From Gammaproteobacteria bacterium (GTDB lineage Bacteria; Pseudomonadota; Gammaproteobacteria; Pseudomonadales; Pseudohongiellaceae), in the NCBI GenBank assembly GCA_029245905.1, contig JAQWOJ010000070.1:1-58040 (forward strand): a DNA stretch of 58,040 bases, read 5' to 3'. The notes below the pieces were generated by a model. It was not told the DNA's origin and searched no databases. It worked only from the letters and a program-made list of their open reading frames with translations. Positions 56,940 to 58,040 of this stretch are shown one piece after another. Position numbers and translations under genes: made by a program. Every line of letters begins with the position of its first letter. Within the stretch, counting starts at the first letter, position 1.

Positions 56940-57626
56940 TTATGAATAGTCTAACTGATTTTTGACATAATTTGGGAGCAACACCTCGTCTAACGAGTAT
57001 TTGCTTTCTTCAAATTGCTCCTGGGCGAGGTCAATTATGTCTGCCGCAGTATAATCATTATTAATTATTTCGCCTTTTAAAGTAAGCTTTAGCGCATTAG
57101 TGATTTCCTTCCTTCGCTGCCATCCGTCCCCAGCCCCAATCAGGTCATCTTCCTCACTTCGCAGGTTACTTTCCGGATTATTATTCAAATTTAGTACAAA
57201 TTCCTCACCCTGCAATTTCAATTGGCCCGATACTATTTCATAGAATCCAACATAAAATTCTGTTTCCCTAGCATTCAGGCATACCACGCAGTGATTATAT
57301 TGATTAGTATGCCTAAAAGCGGCTTTGGCGTGGAGCGCCAGTGTAGAAACCCCTAAAAGAGGTATCCCTCGAGCCGCGCTCAAGCCCTGCGCTACGCCTA
57401 CGCCAACACGCAGACCAGTAAAGGAACCAGGACCGGTCACCACACAAATGGCGTCAACCTGTCTTAATGACACATTTGATTCGCGCAGAACGTCGCCCAC
57501 CAGCCTTAACAGACTCTGCGACGCCTGTTTCGACTGCACTTTTTCCTGAGCTAACAATATACCATCCAGAGCAAGGGCTACTTGAGCAGCCAAACCCGAA
57601 GTATCAATGGTTAGTAATCTAGTCAT
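56940..57626 (-). CDS. tsaB: tRNA threonylcarbamoyladenosine biosynthesis protein TsaB
   Basis: TsaB is the inactive partner that organises TsaD and TsaE in making t6A37 of tRNA. The 228-residue protein has the ASKHA-fold start LLTIDTSG at 4-11, then VVTGPGSFTGLRVGVGVAQGL near 63-83 with GVSTL after it. These are typical. It heads the tsaB-uppP-rsmJ operon. Confidence 0.95.
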   Translation of the reverse strand: MTRLLTIDTSGLAAQVALALDGILLAQEKVQSKQASQSLLRLVGDVLRESNVSLRQVDAICVVTGPGSFTGLRVGVGVAQGLSAARGIPLLGVSTLALHAKAAFRHTNQYNHCVVCLNARETEFYVGFYEIVSGQLKLQGEEFVLNLNNNPESNLRSEEDDLIGAGDGWQRRKEITNALKLTLKGEIINNDYTAADIIDLAQEQFEESKYSLDEVLLPNYVKNQLDYS

Positions 57627-57655
57627 AACCTATAGATTTTAGCCCGCTATACATG

Positions 57656-57688
57656 AAAAATCCCTCCTGACCGAGGTCAAGAGGGATT
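57656..57688 (-). terminator. Strong intrinsic terminator of the histone-like gene
   Basis: On the minus strand AATCCCTC (57681-57688 complement) and GAGGGATT (57659-57666 complement) pair. Inner TGACC/GGTCA pairs around a two-base loop, with one mismatch between, and the stem is followed by TTTTT. It lies 86 bases after the stop of the histone-like gene and ends its transcript before tsaB. Confidence 0.85.
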
Positions 57689-57773
57689 CTAAGGTGACGA
57701 GTAGTAATTTACCATCTGAAATCAGACAGAAACTGCGGCAAACTATATGGCTAACACCCGTTTAAATTAAGGA

Positions 57774-58040
57774 TCAACGCTTCCTGCGATTCACCTTCTT
57801 TTTCGCCGTTTTCTTACGAGCTGGCGCTTTACGTTTAACAGCTTTCTTCTTTGCCGCTTTCTTTCTCGAAGGAGCTTTGCGTTTAGTTACCTTCTTTTTG
57901 GCGACCTTCTTCTTAGCTACCTTCTTCTTGGCTACCTTCTTCTTGGCTACCTTCTTCTTGGCTACCTTCTTCTTGGCTACCTTCTTCTTGGCTACCTTCT
58001 TCTTGGCTACCTTCTTCTTGGCTACCTTCTTCTTGGCTGG
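57774..58040 (-). CDS. Histone H1-like lysine-rich protein (partial, 5' end outside)
   Basis: Eighty-eight codons and the stop (TGA) are visible. The protein begins within a row of VAKKK pentapeptides and ends with KRKAPSRKKAAKKKAVKRKAP, then ARKKTAKKKVNRRKR. About half the residues are lysine or arginine and no acidic residue is seen. Proteins of this composition (AlgP/Hc1-like, histone H1 C-terminal type) bind DNA without sequence preference and in Pseudomonas AlgP affects alginate gene expression. The N-terminal part, which would decide the subfamily, lies outside. The low-complexity frame is supported by a good terminator downstream and by clean lysine codons. Confidence 0.8.
   Translation of the reverse strand, partial: PAKKKVAKKKVAKKKVAKKKVAKKKVAKKKVAKKKVAKKKVAKKKVAKKKVTKRKAPSRKKAAKKKAVKRKAPARKKTAKKKVNRRKR
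57901..58040. repeat. 15-bp tandem repeat array encoding VAKKK
   Basis: The unit GCTACCTTCTTCTTG occurs eight times without change from 57916 to 58035, with a slightly different copy at 57901-57915, and continues past the right edge. Each copy encodes one VAKKK (minus strand). Exact identity of copies indicates recent expansion or homogenisation. Copy number is likely to differ between strains. Confidence 0.95.

Overview
The window is a densely coded stretch of chromosome, moderately AT-rich by eye, from a gammaproteobacterium of the Pseudomonas/Cellvibrio-like lineage. The protein sequences and the gene order (glnD-map / rpsB-tsf-pyrH-frr-uppS-cdsA-dxr-rseP-bamA-skp-lpxD-fabZ-lpxA-lpxB-rnhB-dnaE-accA-tilS-pyrG-kdsA-eno-ftsB-ispD-ispF-truD-pcm-nlpD / fdxA-mutS / cinA-recA-recX) follow the Pseudomonas arrangement closely. 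No phage, insertion sequence, CRISPR array, tRNA or rRNA gene was seen. The genus cannot be fixed from the sequence alone; the base composition and compact intergenic spaces would suit a marine member.

Region 1 (1-5.4 kb) is accessory. It holds the end of a DUF3108 protein, a FleQ-type sigma-54 activator with an altered c-di-GMP switch motif, a 66-codon FlgM-like anti-sigma-28 factor, a two-gene operon (ArsS-type radical SAM enzyme and a glycosyltransferase-DUF2064 fusion) of the kind linked to arsenosugar synthesis, and one small unknown gene.

Region 2 (5.4-12.6 kb) is metabolic and stress related. Malonyl-CoA decarboxylase is transcribed divergently from prpB-prpC-prpD (methylcitrate cycle for propionyl-CoA). 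prpC has no ordinary start codon. An IbpA-type small heat-shock protein follows, preceded by a leader that looks like a ROSE RNA thermometer, and then a DUF1015 protein.

Region 3 (12.7-20.9 kb) holds DNA repair and stress genes: recX, recA, cinA (pncC), mutS, fdxA, nlpD, a DUF368 membrane protein and pcm. Two LexA boxes lie unusually far upstream of recA, followed by about 330 bases rich in stem-loops. rpoS and surE, which normally sit in this neighbourhood, are missing.

Region 4 (20.9-48.9 kb) is one long minus-strand series for isoprenoid precursors, CMP-Kdo supply, lipid A, outer membrane assembly, fatty acid synthesis, DNA replication and translation. It starts with rpsB, which has a structured leader and an extended -10 promoter. 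S2 carries an unusual acidic plus lysine/alanine/proline-rich tail of roughly 140 residues.

Region 5 (49.3-58.0 kb) runs map-glnD-yffB-dapD-dapE on the plus strand. Converging on it are tsaB-uppP-rsmJ on the minus strand. The window ends inside a histone H1-like protein gene made of 15-bp tandem repeats.
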